From Candidatus Aceula meridiana (lineage in GTDB: Bacteria > Omnitrophota > Gorgyraeia > Zapsychrales > Aceulaceae), in NCBI GenBank assembly GCA_030765185.1, contig JAVCDE010000011.1:1-60247 (forward strand): a DNA stretch of 60,247 nt, in the 5' to 3' direction. The translations under genes were made by a program, and so were the position numbers. Numbering within the stretch: position 1 is the stretch's first letter; every line of letters starts with the position of its first letter. The notes under the pieces were generated by a model. That model saw only the letters and a list, made by a program, of their open reading frames with translations, made no database searches and was not told where the DNA came from. Of this stretch, positions 7,202 through 13,702 are shown in pieces.

Positions 7202-8893
7202 ATGGGAATTACTTACAAGCTTAAAAAAGAAGTTGTTGGATATATTCTTGATCAAAAACAGGCAAATTCTAGCCTCAGCTGCAGAAAACTTGCAGAAATG
7301 GCAAGCGAACATTTTCATAAGAAAATTTCTAAATCTTCTGTTAACAGCATTTTAAAGCAAACTGCCTTAAGCAGCCCTATTGGCCGCAGGGCAAGCAAAA
7401 AGAAAGCTCCTTCAGTCTTTAAACTTCCAGAATATCGAAAAGAACAGCTTTTTCAAAAAGCACCTCTTCACCTTGTTGAAACGCCAAAAATAGAGCCTAA
7501 GGCGCCAGAACCAGAAATCGAAATAGGGGCTTCAGGAAGCATCTCTGCTATGCTCTTAAAGGCAGTGCAATGGGAGGTATGCCGTGAGCCTCTTTTAAGC
7601 GCGATTTTAAGCAAATATAGCGATTGCCCTCTTTCTCGGGAAATTGATTCTATTTGTGACGCGCTTCTGATGATGCCGATTTTTGGGATAAGAAGAGCCG
7701 AAGACCTTTCTAATCCAGAAGGCAAGTCTTTGAGAGAGTTTCTTGGGCTTAGCCAACCCTTTGACCTTGTTAAGATAAGCAAGGTTTTAAATAGCTTGCA
7801 AGCTCTTGAGAAGAATAAAATTCAAATTCTTTTAGAATATTCTCAGATTTTTACAGAGATTGAATTATTTAGAATTATTTTAGAAAACGACACTGAACTG
7901 AGTATCGATGCAAGGATGAACTCAGTTTGGACAAAAGATAATGTCCATTCTAGTGGATCTCTTCCTCTTAATAAGGCGCTTGATTTTTTATCAAGAGAGA
8001 TTGTTGCAAATAACTCTCCAGTGATTCTTAGAGAGGTGTCCCAAGAGAGTTTTGCGCTAAACCTTTCCACGATGTTTTATGCCTTTGAGAATGTTGATTC
8101 TTTTCGCATTAAGCGAATCGAGCTTATTGATGGGAAACAAGAGATTATGACCTCTTTTGATAATATTTTAAACCGGAAGCGGCAAGCAATCATTGGCCTT
8201 AGCGCTGATCAGCCTGAGATAAGGCAGCTTGTAGATGATAATGCGCAAAAAAAGTCTTTTTCTTTGCCCTTTTTTCAAAAAAACGTTGTATATCAATCTT
8301 TTCAAACGACAATGCCAATTGTAAATTCTTCTCATGCGTTTTCTTTAAGGGGGGCTGTCTTTTCAATTGAAGGCCAGCCTAACAGTAGAGCCGCCCTCAT
8401 AACAAATATTTCTGAAAAAGATGCTTCGATAGAGCAGAACATTTCTTCCTACGCCAAGCGTTGGATTAATTGGGCCCAAAGCGGAGATGAAAAAAAAGAC
8501 AAAAATCCAGATAGAGCCCAAAAAAGTTTTTCTCTCGACGAGAAAGAGTCCCTTGGGATTGATTGTTCAGCTTTTTCAACAGCACCTTTTGCCGGGATTA
8601 TTGTTAAAAATATTGTTGTAAGACTTTATGAGCTTGCGCAACAATATTTTTTACCACCGGCAGAGACAAAAAGGTCTTTTGAAGAGACGTGCCGCGCTTT
8701 TTCTTGTTTGAAAGGGCTTATAGCGAAAGATAATAATTTTATCAAAGTACACCTCGACCCCCCCAAAAACTCCTCTAACTGGAAAGCCTTGCAACATATA
8801 GCCTTTCGGGTAAATCAGGCTGCTATTTTCGAACCGTTAACCGGCCAAAGACTATTGTTTGTCCCCCCCTCGCAGAAAACCATATTATCTTAG
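7202..8893 (+). CDS. Unrecognised protein with N-terminal helix-turn-helix, possibly transposase-derived
   Basis: The 563-residue protein (575 if an upstream GTG at 7166 is used) is not confidently recognised. Residues about 1-60 look like a DNA-binding helix-turn-helix used by recombinases (SLSCRKLAEMAS, then KISKSSVNSILKQT). A Pro/Glu-rich linker follows, then a long mixed alpha/beta region, and near the C-terminus HIAFRVNQAAIFEP and GQRLLFVPP, reminiscent of the ends of some DDE transposases. I see no complete DDE triad that I would defend, and no terminal inverted repeats or target duplication. It has its own promoter and a structured leader. No clear ribosome site decides between the two starts; I chose ATG 7202 because the conserved-looking part begins there. 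Confidence 0.6.
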   Translation: MGITYKLKKEVVGYILDQKQANSSLSCRKLAEMASEHFHKKISKSSVNSILKQTALSSPIGRRASKKKAPSVFKLPEYRKEQLFQKAPLHLVETPKIEPKAPEPEIEIGASGSISAMLLKAVQWEVCREPLLSAILSKYSDCPLSREIDSICDALLMMPIFGIRRAEDLSNPEGKSLREFLGLSQPFDLVKISKVLNSLQALEKNKIQILLEYSQIFTEIELFRIILENDTELSIDARMNSVWTKDNVHSSGSLPLNKALDFLSREIVANNSPVILREVSQESFALNLSTMFYAFENVDSFRIKRIELIDGKQEIMTSFDNILNRKRQAIIGLSADQPEIRQLVDDNAQKKSFSLPFFQKNVVYQSFQTTMPIVNSSHAFSLRGAVFSIEGQPNSRAALITNISEKDASIEQNISSYAKRWINWAQSGDEKKDKNPDRAQKSFSLDEKESLGIDCSAFSTAPFAGIIVKNIVVRLYELAQQYFLPPAETKRSFEETCRAFSCLKGLIAKDNNFIKVHLDPPKNSSNWKALQHIAFRVNQAAIFEPLTGQRLLFVPPSQKTILS

Positions 8894-9037
8894 CGCGGCA
8901 AGGATTATTTTCTACCTTGGAAAATGTTCGCTGTTAGCCTGGAAGCTCCATAAGTCCTTCAAGTTAAAACAAAAGCAGAAAAACATTTCTTTTTATTAAA
9001 TGACAGGCCGTTAAAAATTTTTGTAATTTCGTAGATT

Positions 9038-9066
9038 TTCACTTAAAGATATGTTATATTTATATT
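9038..9066 (+). promoter_or_regulatory. Likely promoter of the pilin array
   Basis: TTCACT (9038-9043) and TATATT (9061-9066) are separated by 17 bases in the 269-base gap before the first pilin gene. The -35 matches the consensus at four positions, the -10 at five. The start near 9073 would make the CTAAAC/GTTTAG switch the first part of the transcript. Confidence 0.45.
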
Positions 9067-9071
9067 ACGTT

Positions 9072-9133
9072 CTAAACAGAGTTTAGTGAGAAAATAATTT
9101 TTGCTTTTTTGCTTTGCTGCTAAACCTTTTTTT
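9072..9133 (+). terminator. Possible attenuator: two competing hairpins before the pilin array
   Basis: CTAAAC (9072-9077), GTTTAG (9081-9086) and a second CTAAAC (9120-9125) lie in a row. The middle segment can pair with either neighbour: with the first, a tight hairpin of 3-base loop; with the second, a hairpin of 33-base loop directly followed by a T7 run (9127-9133), the form of an intrinsic terminator. The stems are only 6 bp and AT-rich, so the energy is weak. Rest of 8894-9162: no gene seen. Confidence 0.4.
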
Positions 9134-9162
9134 CTCAAAATCCTTTAGCCACGGGAGAAGAA

Positions 9163-9543
9163 ATGGGATCTTATCTATTGAACCTGAAACTTGCATTAAA
9201 AAATTTTTGTTATTCTAAAAACATAAAACAAAAATGTTTAACAAAAAAAGTGTATTTAAATGCAAGCCGCTTTCCCTCGGTCCCACATTTATGGAGCCTC
9301 GCCTTTGACGAGGCATGGTGGTGGGGCTTGACCCCGCAAGTCGCAACAAGGCGCGACGCTGCGGCCCTTCGGGTGGATTTTGCATCAGCAAAACCCAGGT
9401 TGAAGAATTACAAAGGACAAAATTTAATTGAGTACGCTATTGTCATAGCGTTAGTTTCAGCTGCTATGGTCGCCATGAGTACGTATATCTTTCGCTCGGT
9501 TCAGGCGGTCCAAAAGCAGATCGACGGAGAACTACGGAATTAA
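9163..9543 (+). CDS. Flp-type pilin with an unusually long leader that contains a palindromic insert
   Basis: The C-terminal 47 residues are a Flp pilin: basic stretch, YKG, then QNLIEYAIVIALV with Glu at +5 and Tyr at +6 after the expected cleavage at Gly, and a hydrophobic helix. Before it lie about 80 residues, where the class III leader should be 10-25. Most of that extra sequence is encoded by a GC-rich run of hairpins (9296-9397) that looks inserted in frame. GGGAGAAGAA just before ATG 9163 supports this start. An in-frame TTG at 9400 next to the pilin part would give a normal leader but has no ribosome site. The gene may make a long-leader pilin, or be damaged in its start region. First gene of an eleven-gene array. 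Confidence 0.6.
   Translation: MGSYLLNLKLALKNFCYSKNIKQKCLTKKVYLNASRFPSVPHLWSLAFDEAWWWGLTPQVATRRDAAALRVDFASAKPRLKNYKGQNLIEYAIVIALVSAAMVAMSTYIFRSVQAVQKQIDGELRN
9296..9397. repeat. GC-rich nested palindromic element inside a pilin reading frame
   Basis: Within about 100 bases lie GCCTCG/CGAGGC (9296-9301 with 9309-9314), GGGG/CCCC (9323-9326 with 9332-9335), GTCGC/GCGAC (9340-9344 with 9353-9357), a CCC-ttc-GGG hairpin (9365-9373) and TTTTGC/GCAAAA (9378-9383 with 9388-9393). Base composition differs sharply from the AT-rich surroundings. The reading frame passes through without a stop, as in protein-coding palindromic elements of other bacteria. Confidence 0.6.
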
Positions 9544-9587
9544 CCATAGGTAAAAACCGTATTTATTTTAACGGTAAGGAGGATTTA

Positions 9588-9986
9588 ATGAAGGGGTTAA
9601 GAAAGAATAAAAAAAATAAAGGACAAAATGTCGCCGAATACGCCATTTTAATTGCTTTGGTTGTCGGTGCTATTTTAGCTATGCAGACATTTGCCAAGCG
9701 CGGTTTGCAGGCAAGAGTTCGTGACGTTACACAATTTATGGTGGACGAAACATCGTCAGCCGACCTTCCACCAGAAGTTCGATGGGGCAACACAGCGCAG
9801 TATGAACCATACTATTCTGAGAGCGCATATGAGACAACAAGAGAGACTAACGAACAAAAGGAACTAGTTGGAGAGACTAACTTTTTAATCGGTTCAAACG
9901 GAGTTTCTTCTCGCGCTGTCGGCGGTTCTCAGAGAACAACTTATAATGTTGATGCAGGGGCTATTAGTAACGGCATGGGTTTTTAA
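9588..9986 (+). CDS. Flp-type pilin with C-terminal extension (family 1)
   Basis: A short basic leader ends in NKG, followed by QNVAEYAILIALV: cleavage after Gly by a prepilin peptidase would leave Gln at +1, Glu at +5 and Tyr at +6. The hydrophobic helix ends in RGLQARVRD, and about 90 residues of polar, Tyr-rich extension follow (AQYEPYYSESAYE), longer than in the major Flp pilins of about 60-70 residues. The 10035 and 10803 genes share both the helix and the QYEPY motif, so the three are paralogues, probably minor or structural pilins with an exposed domain. AAGGAGGA precedes ATG 9588 at good spacing. Confidence 0.85.
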   Translation: MKGLRKNKKNKGQNVAEYAILIALVVGAILAMQTFAKRGLQARVRDVTQFMVDETSSADLPPEVRWGNTAQYEPYYSESAYETTRETNEQKELVGETNFLIGSNGVSSRAVGGSQRTTYNVDAGAISNGMGF

Positions 9987-10034
9987 CAAAAGATTTTACT
10001 GTTGGCATGGCAGGATAAGAAGGATGACATTAAA

Positions 10035-10487
10035 ATGAAACAGATACAAAAAGAAGATTTTAGAAAGAAACAGCAAAAGCGAAAAGGACAGAATGTCGCT
10101 GAATATGCAATTCTGATTTCTTTGGTTATTGGTTCTGTTTTAGCCATGCAGACGTTTGTGAAAAGAGGCTTGCAGGCAAGAACACGTGATACAACACAGT
10201 GGATGGTCGAGGAAACAGACATGCTTGGAGACACCGGGCAATATGAGCCGTATTTTTTTGAAAGTTCGTATGAAGTCGAAAAAGGAGTTGACGAGGTAAA
10301 AACTTTAACAGGCGACACCAACTTTGAAATTGATTCATACGGAAGGACTCATAGACAAGCAGGCGGCTATCAGAGGTCTACATATGAAGTGTCGCATGAT
10401 ATCGGAGACGGGATGAAGTTTGGCAGCGGCGGAGGCAGTTCTGTAGTTAATTGGACAGCAATAAACGAAGAAGAAGAAGAAGAATAG
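10035..10487 (+). CDS. Flp-type pilin with C-terminal extension (family 1)
   Basis: The mature start is KRKG then QNVAEYAILISLV, with Glu at +5 and Tyr at +6. After the helix come KRGLQARTRD and a GQYEPYFFESSYE block, then a Gly-rich stretch and six Glu at the very end. It is a paralogue of the pilins at 9588 and 10803. The frame is open from TTG 10002, but ATG 10035 has GAAGGA upstream and leaves a leader of 23-24 residues; I use that start. The acidic tail is peculiar to this copy. Confidence 0.8.
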   Translation: MKQIQKEDFRKKQQKRKGQNVAEYAILISLVIGSVLAMQTFVKRGLQARTRDTTQWMVEETDMLGDTGQYEPYFFESSYEVEKGVDEVKTLTGDTNFEIDSYGRTHRQAGGYQRSTYEVSHDIGDGMKFGSGGGSSVVNWTAINEEEEEE

Positions 10488-10551
10488 TTAAGTAGAAAAA
10501 TAGAAAAATAAGTTGTTTTGTATTTATCATCATTAATAAAAGGAGGAATCA

Positions 10552-10746
10552 ATGTTAAAGAGAAACCGAAAGAAAAAAGGCCAAAGCACCTTAGAGTATA
10601 TTATTTTAGTAGCTGCTCTTGTTTCTGGCCTTGTTGTTTTTCTTGCTAGCGATTCAAGTCCATTCAAGAAAGCTGTAAATCAAACCTATACCTCAGTGCT
10701 GGATGGAATGGAAAATAAAGCAACCGACATGGTAGATAGCTGGTAA
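10552..10746 (+). CDS. Short Flp pilin, candidate major pilin
   Basis: At 64 residues this is the only gene of the array with the size of a classic Flp major pilin. The leader MLKRNRKKKG is followed by QSTLEYIILVAALV, with Glu at +5 and Tyr at +6, one hydrophobic helix, and a short amphipathic end (LDGMENKATDMV). AGGAGG lies about 6 bases before the ATG, the strongest ribosome site in the array, which fits high expression. It is flanked by longer pilins on both sides. Confidence 0.85.
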   Translation: MLKRNRKKKGQSTLEYIILVAALVSGLVVFLASDSSPFKKAVNQTYTSVLDGMENKATDMVDSW

Positions 10747-10802
10747 TAAACACAAAAGCCTTTAGTTGTGACTAAAATAAGAATCTTAAGGAGGCAAAAA
10801 AA

Positions 10803-11168
10803 ATGATAAAACGTAATAAAAAAAAGAAAGGGCAGAATGTCGCTGAATATGCAATTTTGATTGCCCTTGTTGTCGGCGCAATTATTGCCATGCAAAAATT
10901 TGCCCAAAGAGGCCTGCAAGGAAGAGTTCGTGACGCAACGGAGTGGATGGTGGCTCAAGGAAATGATCAGATAGGACATAGTACGGGACAGTACGAGCCG
11001 TATTATTCTGAAAGCTCGTATGATGTTTATCGTGATTCTTCTGACACAAAGACATTATGCGGAGAAGTTAATTTTAAAGTTGATGCAGACACTGATGTTA
11101 CGCGAAATGGTTACCAGAGGACAATTTATGACGACACTCAAAATGTTGATGGAGGTATGAATTTTTAA
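10803..11168 (+). CDS. Flp-type pilin with C-terminal extension (family 1)
   Basis: The leader MIKRNKKKKG is followed by QNVAEYAILIALV with the Flp Glu/Tyr pair. The helix ends in QRGLQGRVRDATEWMV, and the extension carries GQYEPYYSESSYDV and ends in GGMNF, echoing GMGF and GMKF in the two other family members (9588, 10035). A single Cys lies in the extension. AAGGAGG precedes the ATG. Confidence 0.85.
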   Translation: MIKRNKKKKGQNVAEYAILIALVVGAIIAMQKFAQRGLQGRVRDATEWMVAQGNDQIGHSTGQYEPYYSESSYDVYRDSSDTKTLCGEVNFKVDADTDVTRNGYQRTIYDDTQNVDGGMNF

Positions 11169-11242
11169 AGATGCAGAAATCCAAGGGAGTTAGTTAACAA
11201 TAATGAAGTTAATTTCCCGTTAAAGAAAAAAAAGGGGGAAAA

Positions 11243-11572
11243 ATGCTTAAGAAAATTAGAAAAAGAAAGAAAACAAAAGGCCAAAGCACTCTCGAATATG
11301 CTGTCTTAGTTGTTGTTGTCTTAGGAGCTTTAATGGCTGTGCAGCAGTATCTCTCGCGCGGTATCCAAGGTCGGGCTAAACAAGCCACTGACGATATTAG
11401 CGATACGCAGTTTGTTCCTGACCAGACAGTTTATACAAAGACAGTAGTAACAGCATCAAACACAAAAGAAATGGCCCAAGGAGGCGAAACAAATTCTGAA
11501 CTGCAGGGAGATGCGGATGAAACAACAACAACGACGATTGATATGTATTTCGACAACACGTTGACGCCATAA
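11243..11572 (+). CDS. Flp-type pilin (family 2, copy 1)
   Basis: The leader ends in RKKTKG, then QSTLEYAVLVVVV with Glu at +5 and Tyr at +6. The helix leads into SRGIQGRAKQATDDISDTQF. The first 57 codons are nearly identical in DNA to those of the neighbour at 11675, after which the C-terminal parts diverge (here Thr/Asp-rich, ending in DNTLTP). This is a recent tandem duplication with a fast-changing exposed end. GGGGGA precedes the ATG. Confidence 0.85.
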   Translation: MLKKIRKRKKTKGQSTLEYAVLVVVVLGALMAVQQYLSRGIQGRAKQATDDISDTQFVPDQTVYTKTVVTASNTKEMAQGGETNSELQGDADETTTTTIDMYFDNTLTP

Positions 11573-11674
11573 AAGAAGTAGAAAAATAGAATAAAGAAGT
11601 GGTTGTTATCTTTAAGATAACAAGAAAGCATGCAAAAAATAATAAATTTTACGTGCTAAAATCAAGGAGGCACA

Positions 11675-11983
11675 ATGCTTAAGAAAATTAGAAAAAGAAA
11701 GAAAACAAAAGGCCAAAGCACTCTAGAATATGCTGTCTTAATTGTTGTTGTCTTAGGAGCTTTAATGGCTGTGCAGCAGTATATCGCGCGCGGTATCCAA
11801 GGTAGGGCTAAACAAGCCACTGACGATATTAGCGATACACAGTTTGACCCTAGTATTACGCGGCACATTAAGACGACCAATACCTCCAGCACGACAAATG
11901 AAATCTCTTTAGATGGAGAGACATGGTCAAACATGTTGGCGCCTGAAGTAACAAATACAAAAATAAATATGTACTTTGAATAG
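11675..11983 (+). CDS. Flp-type pilin (family 2, copy 2)
   Basis: This is the second member of the tandem pair with 11243. Leader and helix are almost the same (TKG then QSTLEYAVLIVVV, followed by ARGIQGRAKQATDD); the last 45 residues differ and end in INMYFE, close to IDMYFD in the sister. AAGGAGG lies 6 bases before the ATG. A strong hairpin with a T6 run follows the gene at 12029-12077 and may end the upstream half of the array. Confidence 0.85.
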   Translation: MLKKIRKRKKTKGQSTLEYAVLIVVVLGALMAVQQYIARGIQGRAKQATDDISDTQFDPSITRHIKTTNTSSTTNEISLDGETWSNMLAPEVTNTKINMYFE

Positions 11984-12028
11984 TTAGCAGGCGTGGAAAT
12001 TACAGAAGCTTTGGTAGTTATGATTTAA

Positions 12029-12077
12029 GCGTAGGGGACTTTTCATCAAGAACAGGGGTCGTTCCCTGCGCTTTTTT
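12029..12077 (+). terminator. Intrinsic terminator inside the pilin array
   Basis: GCGTAGGGGAC (12029-12039) pairs with GTTCCCTGCGC (12061-12071) over 11 bp, including G-U pairs, with a 21-base loop, and is followed at once by six T (12072-12077). It would stop or reduce transcription after the seventh pilin gene, separating 9163-11983 from 12153 onward. The 170-base gap around it holds no gene that I can see. Confidence 0.65.
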
Positions 12078-12152
12078 GCGGGCAGCATTAATGAGAGTAA
12101 TCGTAGAACTATCGCGAAAAATGGTAAAAAATTAGGAAAGGCGGCATAGTAA

Positions 12153-12581
12153 GTGCTATTTTTTAAAAAAAATATAAAAGCTCAGGTTATTTCTGAGTTT
12201 TCTATGGTTTTAGGGATTGCTATATTAGCGGTTGTGTCAATGATGGTTTTTGTTCAAAGAGGCCTACAAGGACGCATTCGTGACGCCAGAGAGTATGTAT
12301 CTGTGACGTTAGATAGCGAAGCAGACGCAGCCAGACTACAGCGCACAGGAGGCGCGGTTCCTGCTGGGAGCTTTCCTGATGTTCTTTATGGATATGAGCC
12401 ATATTATCAAAAAAAAGGAGCTGTTGTTGAGAGAGATGCGAATCAAATGACAGATTTTTCAGGAACGCAAGGAACGCATAAAAAAAGTATTAATTCAAGA
12501 ACGAGCATGCAAAGCGTATCAGAAGAAGCGCCGGCAGAAAATGATTTCTGGTGGGGCAATGCTGTTATCCCTGGGGAGTAG
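12153..12581 (+). CDS. Divergent Flp-type pilin with C-terminal extension
   Basis: It starts with GTG 12153, supported by AAGGCGG upstream. The signal is altered: NIKA then QVISEFSMVLGIA, with Ala in place of Gly before the cleavage site and Phe in place of Tyr at +6, while Glu at +5 is kept. The following QRGLQGRIRDAREYV and GYEPYYQKKG link it to the family 1 pilins at 9588, 10035 and 10803. It is probably a minor pilin. It is the first gene after the internal terminator. Confidence 0.75.
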   Translation: MLFFKKNIKAQVISEFSMVLGIAILAVVSMMVFVQRGLQGRIRDAREYVSVTLDSEADAARLQRTGGAVPAGSFPDVLYGYEPYYQKKGAVVERDANQMTDFSGTQGTHKKSINSRTSMQSVSEEAPAENDFWWGNAVIPGE

Positions 12582-12604
12582 CGGGAAAAGATACGGGAAA
12601 AAAT

Positions 12605-12937
12605 ATGAAACAAATAAAGAAAAAAGCGCAGTCTTTAACTGAATATACGATTGTTGCCGGAATTATTGCTGTTGTTTTGGTTGCCATGGGAACTCCTTTT
12701 CGAAGAACGATTCAGCGCGTTGTCAAAGATGTTTGCGACGTCATTGGCTTGCAGGCTGATGCCGAGCAGGCTTCCGAAGACATTACTCAAGGGCAGCTGA
12801 TCAATAGTGCTTTTGATTCTACCGCGACAATGACACAGTTAAAAGATGGCTCTGCAGGCGTTCAGACAGCACAAAAATTGGGACGGACGTCTGCGAACAG
12901 CATTTCTTATTCAAGCGGAGGGGTCGTCGATGATTAA
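12605..12937 (+). CDS. Flp-type minor pilin
   Basis: The protein is 110 residues: leader MKQIKKKA, then QSLTEYTIVAGIIAVVLVAMG, with Ala before the cleavage site and Glu/Tyr at +5/+6. The rest is polar with Gln, Ser and Thr and no Cys. An in-frame GTG lies upstream at 12551 inside the previous gene, but the signal begins only at ATG 12605. It overlaps the next gene by 8 bases (12930-12937), so the two are translated together. Confidence 0.8.
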   Translation: MKQIKKKAQSLTEYTIVAGIIAVVLVAMGTPFRRTIQRVVKDVCDVIGLQADAEQASEDITQGQLINSAFDSTATMTQLKDGSAGVQTAQKLGRTSANSISYSSGGVVDD

Positions 12938-13262
12938 GCAAATTTCAAAAAAACAAACGGGTTTTTTAAGAGGGCAAACGCTTTTAGAATATGCCTTTTT
13001 AGCTGTAGTTGTTATGGTGGCCTTGATGGTTGTCCAACGTTATGTACAAAGAGGCATGCAGGGAAAATGGATGGATAGCTTGAGCAGCCTCGATAGCCAA
13101 TATGACCCTCAGGCAGATATTCAATCTAATCATTACACAGAAGCTGAGTCTAGAACAGTGACGAGCGTTGAGGATGGCGGAGGTGGAGGAGTCTACACCC
13201 AGCGTACAGATACAAGCAATATGAATGAAATAGTAAACGAAATCGTAACCGTAACATACTAA
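12930..13262 (+). CDS. Flp-type minor pilin
   Basis: ATG 12930 lies inside the end of the previous gene and has GGAGGGG about 6 bases before it. The leader MIKQISKKQTGFLRG is followed by QTLLEYAFLAVVVMVALMVV with Glu at +5 and Tyr at +6, then QRGMQGKWMD, similar in position to the RGLQGR motif of the other pilins. The C-terminal part has a Gly run and many Thr. Length 110 residues. Confidence 0.8.
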   Translation: MIKQISKKQTGFLRGQTLLEYAFLAVVVMVALMVVQRYVQRGMQGKWMDSLSSLDSQYDPQADIQSNHYTEAESRTVTSVEDGGGGGVYTQRTDTSNMNEIVNEIVTVTY

Positions 13263-13266
13263 AAAA

Positions 13267-13689
13267 ATGAATAAGAATAGGCATAAAAAAAAAGCATTCT
13301 CAACTCTGGAATATACAGCATGTATTGTTTTTATAATTGCATCTTTGATGATTATGAGAAAACCCATCGCCCGTATTTTTATGGGTCGATGGAAAACCTT
13401 AGGCGATAGTTTTATGCATGGACAGCAGCTTGATTATGACCCGAACGTGACTAGAGAATGCGGCCAGTATGTGCCTATCGTAGATCCTGAGGAATTGCCG
13501 CTTGTTTGGGGAGATCCGGTTTGGTATAACTACAGGTGTTATGAGTGCTGTATGGATAGAATTGGGCCGACTACGTGCCCAGCGGGTCTTGCCACAGCGG
13601 CAGACCTTTTGGGTTGCCGGGCTGAGGCTGATCCTCTGTTGCGACGAGCATGTTGCGCTGATGCTTGCAAAGACGAGGATTGTAATTAA
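13267..13689 (+). CDS. Pilin-like protein with a cysteine-rich C-terminal domain
   Basis: The N-terminus is a Flp-type signal (KKKA then FSTLEYTACIVFIIASLMIM, with Glu at +5 and Tyr at +6). Unlike the other pilins, the last 75 residues hold about eleven Cys, several adjacent (YECCMD, ACCADAC, EDCN), in the same style as the TadE-like protein that follows and the partial protein at the left edge. It may be a bridge or tip pilin stabilised by disulfides. It starts 4 bases after the previous stop. Confidence 0.8.
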   Translation: MNKNRHKKKAFSTLEYTACIVFIIASLMIMRKPIARIFMGRWKTLGDSFMHGQQLDYDPNVTRECGQYVPIVDPEELPLVWGDPVWYNYRCYECCMDRIGPTTCPAGLATAADLLGCRAEADPLLRRACCADACKDEDCN

Positions 13690-13702
13690 GGAAAAAAGTA
13701 TT

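Noticed and set aside
7202-8893. Intact insertion sequence
   Set aside because: No terminal inverted repeats, no target duplication and no defensible DDE triad; only a transposase-derived origin is suggested.
12551-12604. Upstream start of the pilin at 12605
   Set aside because: The extension overlaps the previous gene and puts a non-leader sequence before the class III signal.
13502-13702. Upstream extension of the TadE-like gene
   Set aside because: It overlaps the preceding pilin gene in another frame; the pseudopilin signal begins at ATG 13703.
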